DNA of 64,000 nucleotides from the NCBI GenBank assembly GCA_945859605.1, contig OX243815.1, positions 32,036,118-32,100,117 on the forward strand, given 5' to 3'. This DNA is from Lumbricus rubellus (lineage: Eukaryota > Annelida > Clitellata > Crassiclitellata > Lumbricidae). Shown one piece after another: positions 23,901-35,300 of the stretch. Under the pieces are notes generated by a model. The model was not told the origin of the DNA, made no database searches, and saw only the letters and a program-made list of their open reading frames with translations. The stretch's first letter is position 1, and every line of letters starts with the position of its first letter. The position numbers were made by a program, and so were the translations under genes.

Positions 23901-26875
23901 GTACATTATACTTAGAATACACATGGAACATGTGCACAAAATAGCTCATTATCATAAATTATTATTATTTATATTCGTTTAATGAAAACAAACCAAGTGG
24001 CACACCGCACATGGTATAGACTACATGAATGAGGAAGAGATAGAAAAAGAGTAATAAAAGTGACATATTTAGTTACGGTTATTCAGTAATGTACATGTAG
24101 CCCTATATAAAGGGTTTACTGTCAATACCGCGCACACAATACCGCGATTTTCAATACCGCGCACGATCGTTACCGCGCACGATCGATACCGCGAATTTGT
24201 TCAATCCAGCTTATATTTCGCATCTATAAATACCTCCATCCAGCTTCTATTTCTCGCTCGTTATTTTAGTCAATCCAGCTTCTATTTCATGTATAAAATA
24301 CCCTCATCCAGCCTCCATTTTCGATGAGCTAGCATAGTACTCTACTTAGTGTATCATCTGTACTCTTTTTAGTATAAACATTAACTAAGCAATTATTGTG
24401 AATGATTGACTTGCTCATATAAGCCGTCTCTGTGGAGGTTCGAACCCAAAGTATCGGCGGTAGAAGATCAAAACCCTAACGGTTGGGACCTAACCAATCG
24501 GCCACCCTGACCCACGTGAGAGAATAAAGTAGCCGTTAGAGTATGAAATGGAAATAATTATCATGACAGGTAGCCTAACAGTTTAGTCAAAGTTGTAGAA
24601 GTGGTAGTAGCCTAATGACAGTAGTTGTTGTAGTTGTTGTAGTTGTGGTTGTTAGTAGTTGTAGCGTTGTTGCTGTAGACGTTTCGGTGTGAAGTGCAGC
24701 GGTTGTTCAGAGAGCATCTCACCGCTAGAGGTCATTCGAAAGGCGAAGGAGAACTTCTTCCACCTGCGATGCTTCCTCTGCGTTCTATGTCGCAGACAAC
24801 TCAACACTGGAGATGAATTCTATCTCATGCAAGACAAGAAACTCGTCTGCAGAACCGACTACGAACTCATCAAAGCCAGAGGTATACATGTATATTCGCC
24901 GGTCTCTGAGGTCAAACGATGCCAAAGCAACTTCGACGAATATTAATTTTATATCATTTAGCATCTGTATTCAAACATAGGCTATTATAAATACGCCGTT
25001 TATTGAATCTGGGGCGTCCTCTCCGTGCAGTTAACGTCTCATTTCGACTTTGAAATTGTATGTAACAAAGCAACTGCCTCCTCTTGTCTCCTCTTGTCTC
25101 CTCTTGTCTCCTCTTGTCTCCTCTTGTCTCCTCTTGTCTCCTCTTGTCTCCTCTTGTCTCCGTGTATATACGCCTAGGTATACATGAAAGCAATTATATA
25201 ATTAGATCGCCCTGTAATCTATCCCTCTCACTCTCACTCTCTCTGCCTCTCCCTCTCCCTCTCGCTCCCTCTCTCCCTCTCTCTTTCTCTTTCTACCTCT
25301 CCCTCTCGCTCCCTCTCTTCCTCTCCCTCTATCTTTTTCTAAGTTTCTACGTGTATATATATATATATATATACTATGTGCAACGTTATAACAGACTTCG
25401 ATGGTGAGAAGTTGAGCAAGAGACCTCGGACGACGATCAGTCCTCGTCAGCTGGAAACGTTGAAGAGATCCTACATGGACAGCAAGAAGCCAGCGAGGCA
25501 CATCCGCGAGGAGTTGAGCTGCGAGACAGGACTCGACATGAGAGTCGTTCAGGTCTGGTTTCAGAACCGACGGGCAAAGGAGAAGAGGCTGGAGAAGGAT
25601 GCGGGAAGACGATGCAGCAGCGCAGTGGCACCCAGCTGCAGCAGCAACCACATCAGTAACCATGGCAACAGCCTTCGCTGGAGCGAGATGTCTCATCAGC
25701 ATCATCATCGTCATCATCATCATCAGTTGATGATGATGTCGTCGTCGCAGACGTTAGGAGAGAACTTAACGTCGTCGGATGTATCATCATATACAGACAT
25801 CTTCTTCAGAGATGATAATCAACCGATCACCTGCCTCAGCAACCGACATCTTATGTACTCGTCATCAGACAGCTGCAGGAACTCTCATCGTAAGTCTGAG
25901 ATGAAGTCGGAAACCATACCAGTCGGGTTTGCGTGTTAGATTTAGACCATTATAAAATATAATACAGTATAATATGATATGATATGATATGATATGATAA
26001 GATGTGATGTGATATGATATGATATGATATGATATAATACAATATAATATAATATAACATATTATAATAGTACATGGAAAGTGTTATCAGTTGGTTGACG
26101 AATATTTTCTTTACAGTGGCCTGTATGCCATTCTATGCTGTAGTTTCCCCGTTTCATCTGTTGCTGCTATTAATTTCACGAATTATTCCATTTAGGCCTA
26201 TGGTACTCTAGAGCTATAAGTGTTTTATTTAAGAGAAGCTCGCAAAATGTAAATTGACTCTTATAAAATAGTTATTAGGATACTTTTACTGTTACAAGAC
26301 AGCTTGAATGTGTATTTTAGCACCTCTGCAATAAAACGAATTAGGTTTGGACCGCATTCCACGTAAAACATTGAGTTCAATGCAAGCAAGCAAATCGCAT
26401 AATTATTTTGATTTAGTTCTGATGCGTTTGAGGAGTGCTATTATCAGCAGCTGTGATGCTTCATATCTCGACAGGTGGTTGTTATGATGAGCTGACAGAT
26501 GTTTCCATGTCGTGCATTCACCTCCTTTCTCCACCAGGCGTCGGAGTTGACACAATTGAACCCAGATCGGAAGATGTCACAATCGGAACAATTACAGCTG
26601 AAGCCAGAAAAGAACCTGAAGCATTTGATCATCATCATAATGATGATGACAATGACGATTATGATGATGATGACGTTGTTGTCTCATCCACATCGACGAT
26701 ATTCAGAGTGAATCAGAGAACAATGAGATCGCAAGAAGAGGGCGATAATAATATAATATCGTTTGATCGTTGCGCTGCCTGTTCTTCTCCCTCTTTGCAG
26801 CACCATTCTGCTACTATGGCATCATTTCAACTGTCTGGTGATGAAAGCGTTACGCGCACTAAAAGAGTGTTATAA
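20938..26875 (+). CDS. Lhx3/4: LIM-homeobox transcription factor, LHX3/LHX4 (Lim3) class
   Basis: Five exons: 20938-20986, 23706-23889, 24679-24881, 25395-25889 and 26475-26875, with agreeing phases (1, 2, 1, 1), giving about 443 residues. LHX3/4 proteins are nuclear DNA-binding regulators of neural and sensory cell types that bind LDB cofactors through their LIM domains. LIM1 (residues 25-75) and LIM2 (84-138) keep all zinc ligands, including C84/C87, H106, C109, C112/C115, C135 and D138. The join [12 protein letters not shown] mirrors the vertebrate RFGTKC linker. The homeodomain (about 153-212) contains [13 protein letters not shown] and [19 protein letters not shown] with Q50, followed by DAGR, as in LHX3/4. 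The LIM2-homeodomain linker has the family length. The C-terminal half is Ser/His-rich, with an Asp/Asn run encoded by GAT repeats. Exon 1 (N-terminal 16 residues, poly-Gln) rests only on phase and a start codon. If the GTAAGT donor at 25,890 is not used, an alternative C terminus ends at 25,939. Confidence 0.9.
21548..21790 (-). mobile_element. LINE 3' end (CR1/L2-like), inverted relative to 15,390-15,645
   Basis: Begins ATCAATCAGTCAGAATTTATATAGCGCC on the plus strand, the complement of the (TGAT)n/GCGCTATATAAAT tail. It continues into sequence complementary to the degenerate ORF2 end at 15,390. Located in intron 1 of the Lhx3/4-type gene. Confidence 0.65.
24118..24320 (-). repeat. ACCGCGCACGAT / ATCCAGCTTCTATTT tandem units
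   Basis: Four AATACCGCG-type units are followed by four CAATCCAGCTTCTATTT-type units. The second kind is the complement of the GAAGCTGGATTGA unit in the element at 10,209-10,682, so this is a fragment of the same or a related element, in intron 2 of the Lhx3/4-type gene. Confidence 0.65.
24428..24515 (-). mobile_element. tRNA-like SINE head (Leu/Ser-type)
   Basis: The reverse complement starts GTCAGGGTGGCCGATTGGTTAGG, with an A box like that of tRNA-Leu, and has B box GGGTTCGAACC about 45 bases later. The 3' acceptor strand does not pair with the 5' strand, and the sequence runs on into AGCAAGTCAATCATTCACAAT, as in SINEs. It is therefore not called as a functional tRNA gene. Confidence 0.6.
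25079..25160 (+). repeat. CTCCTCTTGT decamer array
   Basis: Eight near-perfect copies of a 10-base pyrimidine-rich unit in intron 3 of the Lhx3/4-type gene, followed by a CTCTCCCT-rich tract that runs to the homeobox exon acceptor at 25,394. Confidence 0.9.
25970..26060. repeat. (GATAT)n pentamer array
   Basis: Imperfect TGATA/GATAT tandem repeat in intron 4 of the Lhx3/4-type gene. Confidence 0.85.
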
Positions 26876-26880
26876 ATAAA
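26875..26880 (+). terminator. Poly(A) signal overlapping the Lhx3/4 stop codon
   Basis: AATAAA starts on the last base of the TAA stop codon (26,873-26,875), predicting an extremely short 3' UTR. Confidence 0.55.
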
Positions 26881-29190
26881 CGATACACTACCGAGATTTG
26901 TATTTTAGTTGAATTCATTTTTAACGCAAAGACTAAACAAATGTCATCCGAAACAATTGACCAGAGAAACCGGACAAAGGGTGACGTCATCGCTGTCCAC
27001 CTCAGCGGTGGCCGTCCGCCATAACGACCGTTTATCCCCCTCTCAGAAGCCTGAATTCCCCCCAAAAAAACCACCCCAGAGGGACTAGATTTAAACACTC
27101 TGTCGATGTGTTAAGGAATGGCAACGTCTTTCTTACACGTGAGGCTATGGGTGATCTGAGAGGAAAATCTCTGGTATAACGACATGAGCGATCGGCACAA
27201 AGAGAGCAGACGACACTCAATCACTTTGCACGGACTGGTAATTAAACGATCCAACTGATGAAACAATTACACGGCTGAGTCCTTATACACTCCAACCTAC
27301 ATGTCGTTCTTCGATTTACAATTATTATTATAGCCTATAATTATGAATAGGAACACAATAAATAAATTTAGTGGTTAATGCTTTAACGACCGTATACGAC
27401 CCGCTGCATTGACTTTCCTTGTCACCTTTAGTAGGCTTTACTCTCGTTATTGACGTGTTAAGTTCTAAAAAATAATTCGAACTTAAATGATTTGCTGCTA
27501 GCAGCTAGCTATAGCTCTGAAAAACTGGCAATTGTTTTGTGGCAGTATTATTCCAGTATAATTAGACTCATGAAAGAAACTCATAAACTCAAAGCAATGT
27601 CAATTTTGCCTGCAACCACTGCTTGATGAGTGACACAGGCAACGTCGTAACTTCTGACAGAATGGGTTGAAATGGACAAAGCAAGAAAAAGTGGCCTTTG
27701 TTGCTAGTTTTGTTATTGTTGCTGACATTGTTCGTGATCACTAAATCGTGAAATGTTTGTTGTGTTCACCATCTGATGAGTTGCGTTTTGCAGCGCACAC
27801 GATCAGATGATGAGGTGTAGGGCTGTAGGCCCAGGCCAATACCAAGTGTACAATGTCAGTTTCTATAGGTCTATGCATTGTGCACCTGTATGGATGCATT
27901 CATAATAGACGTATATCGTGACGCATAATAATATTATGATTTTAGTTTATGTTTACGAATTTCGTTTTACATGCACGTAGGGCCTACATGTATGTCTAGT
28001 GGCAAATATGTGTACCAGACATGATAGGATTTCATTAAATATACATGTATATGGACATACAGGCAAATGAGGCGACAGGATTCTGCATATTTCATGTAAT
28101 TCATTTATAGGCCATTCTACATGATGCCAGGTCAACGTTGGGGAGATAAATCGACCATGACCCATCTGAGATGTGTATTAGACCTAACCCTAAATTCGAA
28201 ACTACTTCTGAACATAGTGGCCCATGACCACCAGCCAATCGATCAATCAATCAGTCAATCAATCAGTAAATCAATCAGTCAACCAACCAATTAATCAATC
28301 AACGGTTTTATCGTAGCCAGCCGATGGCACAAGAACAATTCAAGAGATGGTGATCATTAACCTATGGAGTTAAGCTATGTAGGCCTACATAGTTATGTAC
28401 AGGTCTACGTAATACACACACAGGTCCATATGCATGATATTATAATATTCTTCATTCTGGTTATAATTATAAGACATCATTCAGTGATCAATCCAGACCA
28501 ACTACTGTCATGCACCATTGAAAGTTCCTGCATTTGAACGGAGCAGAAGTTTCGATTAGGGGCCTACGGATTATTAGGCCAACTGCTGAGAAATCAATTT
28601 CACACTCTTCTGATCGCCTTCGATTTAGTCAACAGCGCGTTCTCGAAGCTTAGGTGACAACGTGCAATACCCACTTTCCTTGTTTATCACCAAATTAAGA
28701 ATTGAGCAAATGCGACTAAATGGACTTCAATATTCAAAAGAGTTTGTGCTTTTGCGAAATGCAATTTGAACGCGTATAGCCTATGGTTTTCTTGGCATGT
28801 TTCTTGATATCTAGCACGGAAATGAAACCATTATTGGCCTACACAATTCCATTTCGGTAGCAAAAGCAGAGTTCAGTTTCATATCAAGCTTTATAAGTAG
28901 ACTACAATAGACTGCAGGAAGTTACAAAGGTCCGTCAGGTAGAGTCTATACATGTACGTACAGTATATGCGGAATAAATTACTAAAAGCTGATCGTTTAG
29001 AAAAGTTCTAAAGTAAAAAGTTCGAAAACATCAGCTCTAAATTATCTAATCACTTGAAAACTAGAAAATGAAATGCAATTAGTAGCAAAAATAATATTCA
29101 ATCGGCTGAAGAACGCACAGAGAGATGCAGAAATTGTTTCGGATGGACCTATAACGCATTCGATTCGATTCTAAGGCATCCAGTGATTTC
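26881..29190. other. Intergenic stretch between convergent genes
   Basis: No exon recognised. A perfect CRE-type palindrome TGACGTCA is at 26,982-26,989, and a (CAATCAAT)n tail-like array is at 28,235-28,305. The rest looks unique and AT-rich. Confidence 0.55.
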
Positions 29191-29191
29191 G

Positions 29192-29197
29192 TTTATT
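29192..29197 (-). terminator. Candidate poly(A) signal of the receptor phosphatase gene
   Basis: The minus strand reads AATAAA 154 bases downstream of the phosphatase stop codon (29,351-29,353). Confidence 0.45.
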
Positions 29198-29350
29198 TAG
29201 CACTTTAAGAATTTGTACGAAAATACTGAAGTCGTCGCTTCATGACATCATACGACTGCAGATGCAATCCATGGTGAGATTACTGAGTAAATAATTCAAG
29301 AGTTAAAATCATCATCATCGTCATCATCGTCATCATCATCGTCATCATCA

Positions 29351-32300
29351 TCATGCGGTTGAAGGCATCATGCGAAAGTTGACGAAGTCCCAGAGAAACT
29401 TGAAGCAGAACTTGTACTGGTCCTGTCACAGACAAATAATTGATACGAAGAGTAGTTACAAATTCAAACAGAACTCATTTCCATCAAATCTAGCGGATGT
29501 GAAAGCAATCTGTACAAACTAAAAGAGGTGCTCTGCCAGAAGTATGCCTCATGGAGTTCATAAGACCTATAATTTTATTATTTCCATATGGGACACATTC
29601 AGGGTCTTGCGAGACCAGTCATAGGCAGATGAAGTCTATAGGGTATACGGTCTATTGTGCACAATGTTTTGGCAGTTCTATTTAAAATTACAAATCTGTC
29701 CAAATTGCAAATTCATTACTATCGGTTCAATACATCGATGCAGATGATTTTCACTTGAAAAACAAACTGCTCTCACTCCACTCGAACTGCACAAAGACCT
29801 ACAATTGAGTTGAAGTCATTGAATTGAAAACAACAAAGTAACCGGTAAATTCTAGAGTTGCTGGATACTTTTACCCTATGGCACTTTCCACAGAAGCTGC
29901 CCCTTGTTATTATTACCATCAAACAATTTAAATTATATTATGCTAGCAATTCAATAAACATTGTATAGGTTTGACTTCGTTTAATAAATAAATAATAGCT
30001 TACCAGTGAGTTGACAAAGTGGAATCTCTTTTGCTTCATCTCTTTGATTGTGTGGAAGACATCGACCTCTTTATCGAGATTCATCTTCTGACAGATGACG
30101 AAACATGCACAAAACAGACCCGACTGACTGGCTCCATCGATGCAGTGAACCAAGACAGGTGGCAGTCGCCCTCCTCCTCCATTCCCATTTAGACTGGCGG
30201 CATCGCTTGGAACATCGTACAACGCAGACCTCCGTTCTTTGCTGACGTAGTCGATCAGTTCGAGCAGTCCTCCGTTTGACCATGGAATCTGATCGTACAT
30301 ATTCCACGACTGGAATTGGTATTGTGTGATCGTCCTCCCCTTCCCTCCTCCTCCCTTCCCCCTTCCCCTTCCACGATCGTCACGTGACTCCGTGTCCAGT
30401 CCCATCGTCGACTGGTCATCCCTGGTCAACTGGATTGTACGAATGATGACGTGTTCCTTGTGTTGTTCGGACATCAACGTGACACGGAATCCTCCGTTGA
30501 CCTTCTGAACGACATTCGGAACACTCGGCCAGTAGTCGACGCACGTGTCCTCGCGGAACGACTGGCCGTTCAAGGCTACGATGCAGGTCACGTTCTGGTC
30601 GCAGATGAGGCTCCAGAAATCAGCGACGGTGCTCGACAGAGGACTCTGCGTGACGATGAAGGCGTTGCGTCTCGTGTAGGAGTCGAAGGTCAGTGCGTTG
30701 ATGTAGGCCAGCCTGGTTGGACCGCCTGAACCTCGCATTGGAATGAGGTCACGGTCTCTGACGATCAGACGCAGAGTGGTAAAGCGGTTCTTCGCTTTGT
30801 TCTGTGGACTGAGCGCCGTCTTGCACTGGTCCTCTGTCGGATCGTCGAGGTATTTCTCGAGGACCTGCAGCTGCTCCTTGAAGTGGGTCGTGTTCGTCCT
30901 TGGATTCGTCTTCTTGAGGACGTCGTAGACGCCCTTGACGTCCTCTCGAACGACCAGATGGCTCGTGATGAGTGCCTCGAAGAGAGCTTCGTAGATGAAG
31001 ATGTACTGCTTCAGGGTTCGAACCATCATCGTTCGACACTGACGCATCGTCGAGCAACATCTGTAGACGTTCACGCTGTTCTCGGCCTCGGCCTTCGCCA
31101 GACAGAAGTCGATGGCGATGTAGACGGCGCTCCTGCTCACTCCCGTTCCGCAGTGGACCAGCAGCGGAACCTCAGCGCTGGAACCGACCTTCCGTCGGAA
31201 CTCAAGCATCGCAAACGGGTCCTCAGGAACGCCGTGATCTGGCCAGGCAGTGAACTGGAACTGCGTCACGGTCCTCGCGCCGTACTGACCGACCCTGGTG
31301 ATGGAGAACGATCGTATGACGAAGTTTGCGTAGCAGTGCGTGCGGACGAGCGTGACAGCGACGTTGCCATAGTGATGGGTGAGATGATCGTCGCTCCAGT
31401 ACTTCTCGCTCTTCACGATGCTGTCCTCGAGCAACCTCGCGAGAAAGACGATCTTGAGGACCTTCTGTTCGTAGACCATCAGCCAGAACTCACAGATCGT
31501 CTTTTCGTTGAATGGACTCTGCGCTGCGATGTACGCCTTGCGTCGTCTGTCGTAGCCAGGGATGTAGTTGGCGTTGTAGTAGTCAGATCCATTGATGTCA
31601 TTGTTCTCCAGATGAACTCGTGTGTGGTCGTAGGCCAACAGGTGGTCGAATCGGTTCCTGTCCTTGTTCTGATACTTCTCTGCTTCTGTGCACAGAAACA
31701 CCTGACCATCCGGAAGTTGTCTGTACTCGTCTTCAAAGGAGAAGGTCTTCCTTCGATGGTGAAGGTCATCGACGTCGATGTCGTCTGGACCTCCTACTTC
31801 AGTCGTCACGACATGTCGCGGCTCCTCCAGAGAGTATATATCGTTCCATTTCTTCTTCGTCGTCGTGTCCAAGAAGTTCGTCTTGTAGAACTGCAGCCAA
31901 TATGGTTTGTTCGAATCGTATTCGTTCCTCTCTTTCCGCTTCTTCCACCAACAGAAGTAGAGCAGAAGAAGTGCCAGGATGATAAGTAGGATTGCCAGAG
32001 GAACCAGTATTCCTATTGCCGCCTTCTCTCCTGAAGTCAGTCCACCTGCGGCGACGATGGCACCGGTTGATGGAGACGGAGATGTTGGAAGGGTTACGAT
32101 CAACTGTGTTCCAGTCTGGAATGCAGTGGGAGTCTGCGCATAGTTCATCTTCACCAGTACCCCGTCTCTTGAACTGGCCACAACGTAGTAGACGCTGTAC
32201 CAGCGTCCGACCTCCAGCGGTCGATTGATGTAACCTCCATAGGTGATATTGTCTCCAATCACAAAAGACCTTGCCTGACGAACATCGTCATTAGACAACT

Positions 32301-35300
32301 GAGCTGTTGTGTAACCGGGCAACGGAATGACCTTGACCGGGTCATCGGACACTGACCTTCGAACTCTGTCCTCCACTGGACTTGACTGAAGCGACGAGAC
32401 GACGATGAAGTAGGCAGCCACCGGACCGTGACTGAGGACAGCTGGTTCGATGCGCACTGATGCCGTCGTGTTCTGCACGCTGATGACCCGTGGCACTGGC
32501 GGTGGTTCCGGTCGACTGATTTCCGTCCAGACGTCGATCGAAGCAGCCGAACCGAAGCCGCGACTGTTGCTCGCTTGGACCAGGATGTTGTATTGAACGT
32601 CGGGCACCAGTGCATTGCAGATGAGACAAATCAACTGTGACGTCGATGTCATCGTTTCGCCTTCACCTGCGTTTGGCACCGATTTGCTTTTGTATGTCAC
32701 CTACATACATAGATTATGTCACCTACAGTATGATTATGTCCCATACAGTATGATTATGTCACCTACAGTATGATTATGCCATTCAGTTCAATACAAAACA
32801 CAGTAAAAATACCATCTAAACTTCAATGAATGGAATATAATTTTCGCTTATTTATAAACACATTGCCAGTTAAACCGAGGCGTATAGAACTATAGACGGT
32901 CATTAGATTTTCATTCATGTATGCTACATGTAATTTCCGACATCTAAACCGCGTAAGTATACGGGCCTATAATTATAACAAATAATTATGTAAAACATAA
33001 ATAAACAATAGAACAGCCTCTCAACCTTCTCACATTCGCGATCTGCTCATTACTTAAAAACCAAGATCTAAAGATCTAATCACTTTGAATGCTTCCTCGA
33101 TATCTGCCTCTAGTCTCCTCCTTTACCAAATTCTTCAGCTGCTGGTTAGTCTTAAGGTTGAGAGGTTGAAAAGTTACTATAAGTAAGAGATTCAATTTTT
33201 TCAATGAGGCAAAGTTGACAGATATTTGGTGAGCTCGTAAGAAGTACTCGGTATTATAAGTTCTATTGGAAGTTCCAGCTAGACTAAGTGGTAATCTCAA
33301 GATTTCTTCAGGGAACAGAGAAACTAAGTTGGGTTCCTTCCTCCTCCTTCACAGCCAATCATCAGTTTGAAGTTAGGACAAATTCTTCAGAATAGTATGT
33401 TATTGTGTTGAATACGTTGGAAAGGAAACCAATTATAATTACCTTGTAAGCGATGAGCAATCCATTGGCATTCGTTGGTGGCAACCACTGCACGGAAATG
33501 CACGATTCGTTTTTGTAGGCACTCTGGAGGTTAATGGGTTCACTTGGCAGACCCTCCTGTGTCTGTTTGCAAACAGATTCCGATCGGTTGCCCCAACCTT
33601 CGTTTGTCATCACTCCAGTCTGAGCTTGAATCTGCAGGAAGAGATGAATGTATCCTGCATGCAGAGGTTGAGTGTCTCAGTAAGTAAGCGAATCAACTTA
33701 AGTAAAAGTTTATTTTTACTCACTTACTTCTATAGCACCAACTCTTGGAACGATTTGAGGAAGATGAAGAACGAAGTAGAAAAATGCAGAAAATAAATAA
33801 ATAAATTGGCTGGAAACAATCACACAAAAAGAAAGAAAGAAATAAGCAGCTGCTATTCCAAAGTGGAGTGTAACTTTTTGACAGCCCCGGCCTGCATGTA
33901 CATGATCATGGCGACGATTCTTAAATAAGGTCACACCGTAATCACCCACATTACATATGTACTTTCTCACGATGATTTGAGACTGGTATAAAATTATTCC
34001 ACTGTAAGTCTAAAGACGATCTGTGTTGTTACCTGAACGCAGTAGAAGATGTAGGGAGAGAGTCCAGTGATGTTGTAGGTCGTCTGTGTCGCCCCTAGAA
34101 CCGTCTGCACGCTTGAAGCCTCCTGTCCCATTCTCCAGTAGATGACGCGATACTGGAGCACGTTGCCATTCGGAGGAACTGGAGCAGACCACGTGACCTG
34201 CAGCATCGTGTCCGTAGCGACTGGAATGAGTACGTTCCTTGGAGCAGATGGAACTAAACGATGAACATTGAACACACGCAATTTTTGATCTAGTCAACTG
34301 ACTCGTCGTAAGTATCCGTTTAATTAGCTAAAATTTATTGCAGTTAGCTGTTTGCCGAGCAAGATTTGTATTTCAAAGTGTCTTCTTATCTGGCAAAATA
34401 TCACGTAGACCTATTATTTAAGAAATTTCGTTTATTGAAACATTCAATTATAGGCCTAATAGCGCTTCCAAATGTAGACAAAATAATGATAGCTAGTTGC
34501 TTTAATTCGCATCCTTAGGCCTAATTATTAAGCTATAATACTCAGCAAGTTTTCTTGCTAGGCGTATGCATTTTGTTTTAAATCGCCATTTGGGACAGTA
34601 GTCTAGACAAAAGGAATCTGTGCCAATAGTGTAGGCTACACTGCATAGAGGCCACAGGAATAAGTACGTTTTTTGAAGCAAAGTCTACACAAATTGGGCA
34701 ATGGTCGGATTGCCTCCAGGATACGCCATTGTTCGCTGTACAATTAATAAAGCATAAATAGACGATGAACGCTGATGTGTCTTTGTTCGATTGAAGCGTA
34801 GAAGTAGAACAACGATGAAAAACTTTTTGCGGCTTTGACAAAATATGATTTGCTTCTTAATAATTACATGTATAGTGCTTACCGTCTTCTGGTGTAGTAA
34901 CGAAGTATTCCGTGGAATTTGGTCCTGGTCCAATACGATTGATGTAGCGAACCGTGAAGCCGTAGCGGGTGAACGGAATTAGATCCGTTACGACGACTGA
35001 CCTCTGCGGGGAATTCCGTAGTCCGGTGACTCCGCTGATGGGGTCCCTGACCTTGACCTCGTAGGTGACCAAGACCCCTCCTCGCTCTATGCAAGTGACG
35101 TCATCCCAGACGAGTGACACCTGGCGACCCGTTATGCTCTGAGTCGCTATGTTCAGAATGACTCCAGATGGGACTAGAAAATAATAGAGACAAGATCAGG
35201 TATGAACAATATTGAACATTGAAACGGATAGGCATAATTAAGAAACGTTGAGGTGTCTGGTATAAAGACAAAGACATTAGCAACTAAGAAGTTGATTCAA

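Noticed and set aside
24428..24515. Possible tRNA gene
   Set aside because: A and B boxes are present but the acceptor stem does not pair and the sequence continues as a SINE body.
30883..31989. A 368-codon plus-strand open frame
   Set aside because: It lies exactly opposite the large phosphatase exon, whose minus-strand frame encodes clear PTP motifs; the open antisense frame is a by-product of codon bias.
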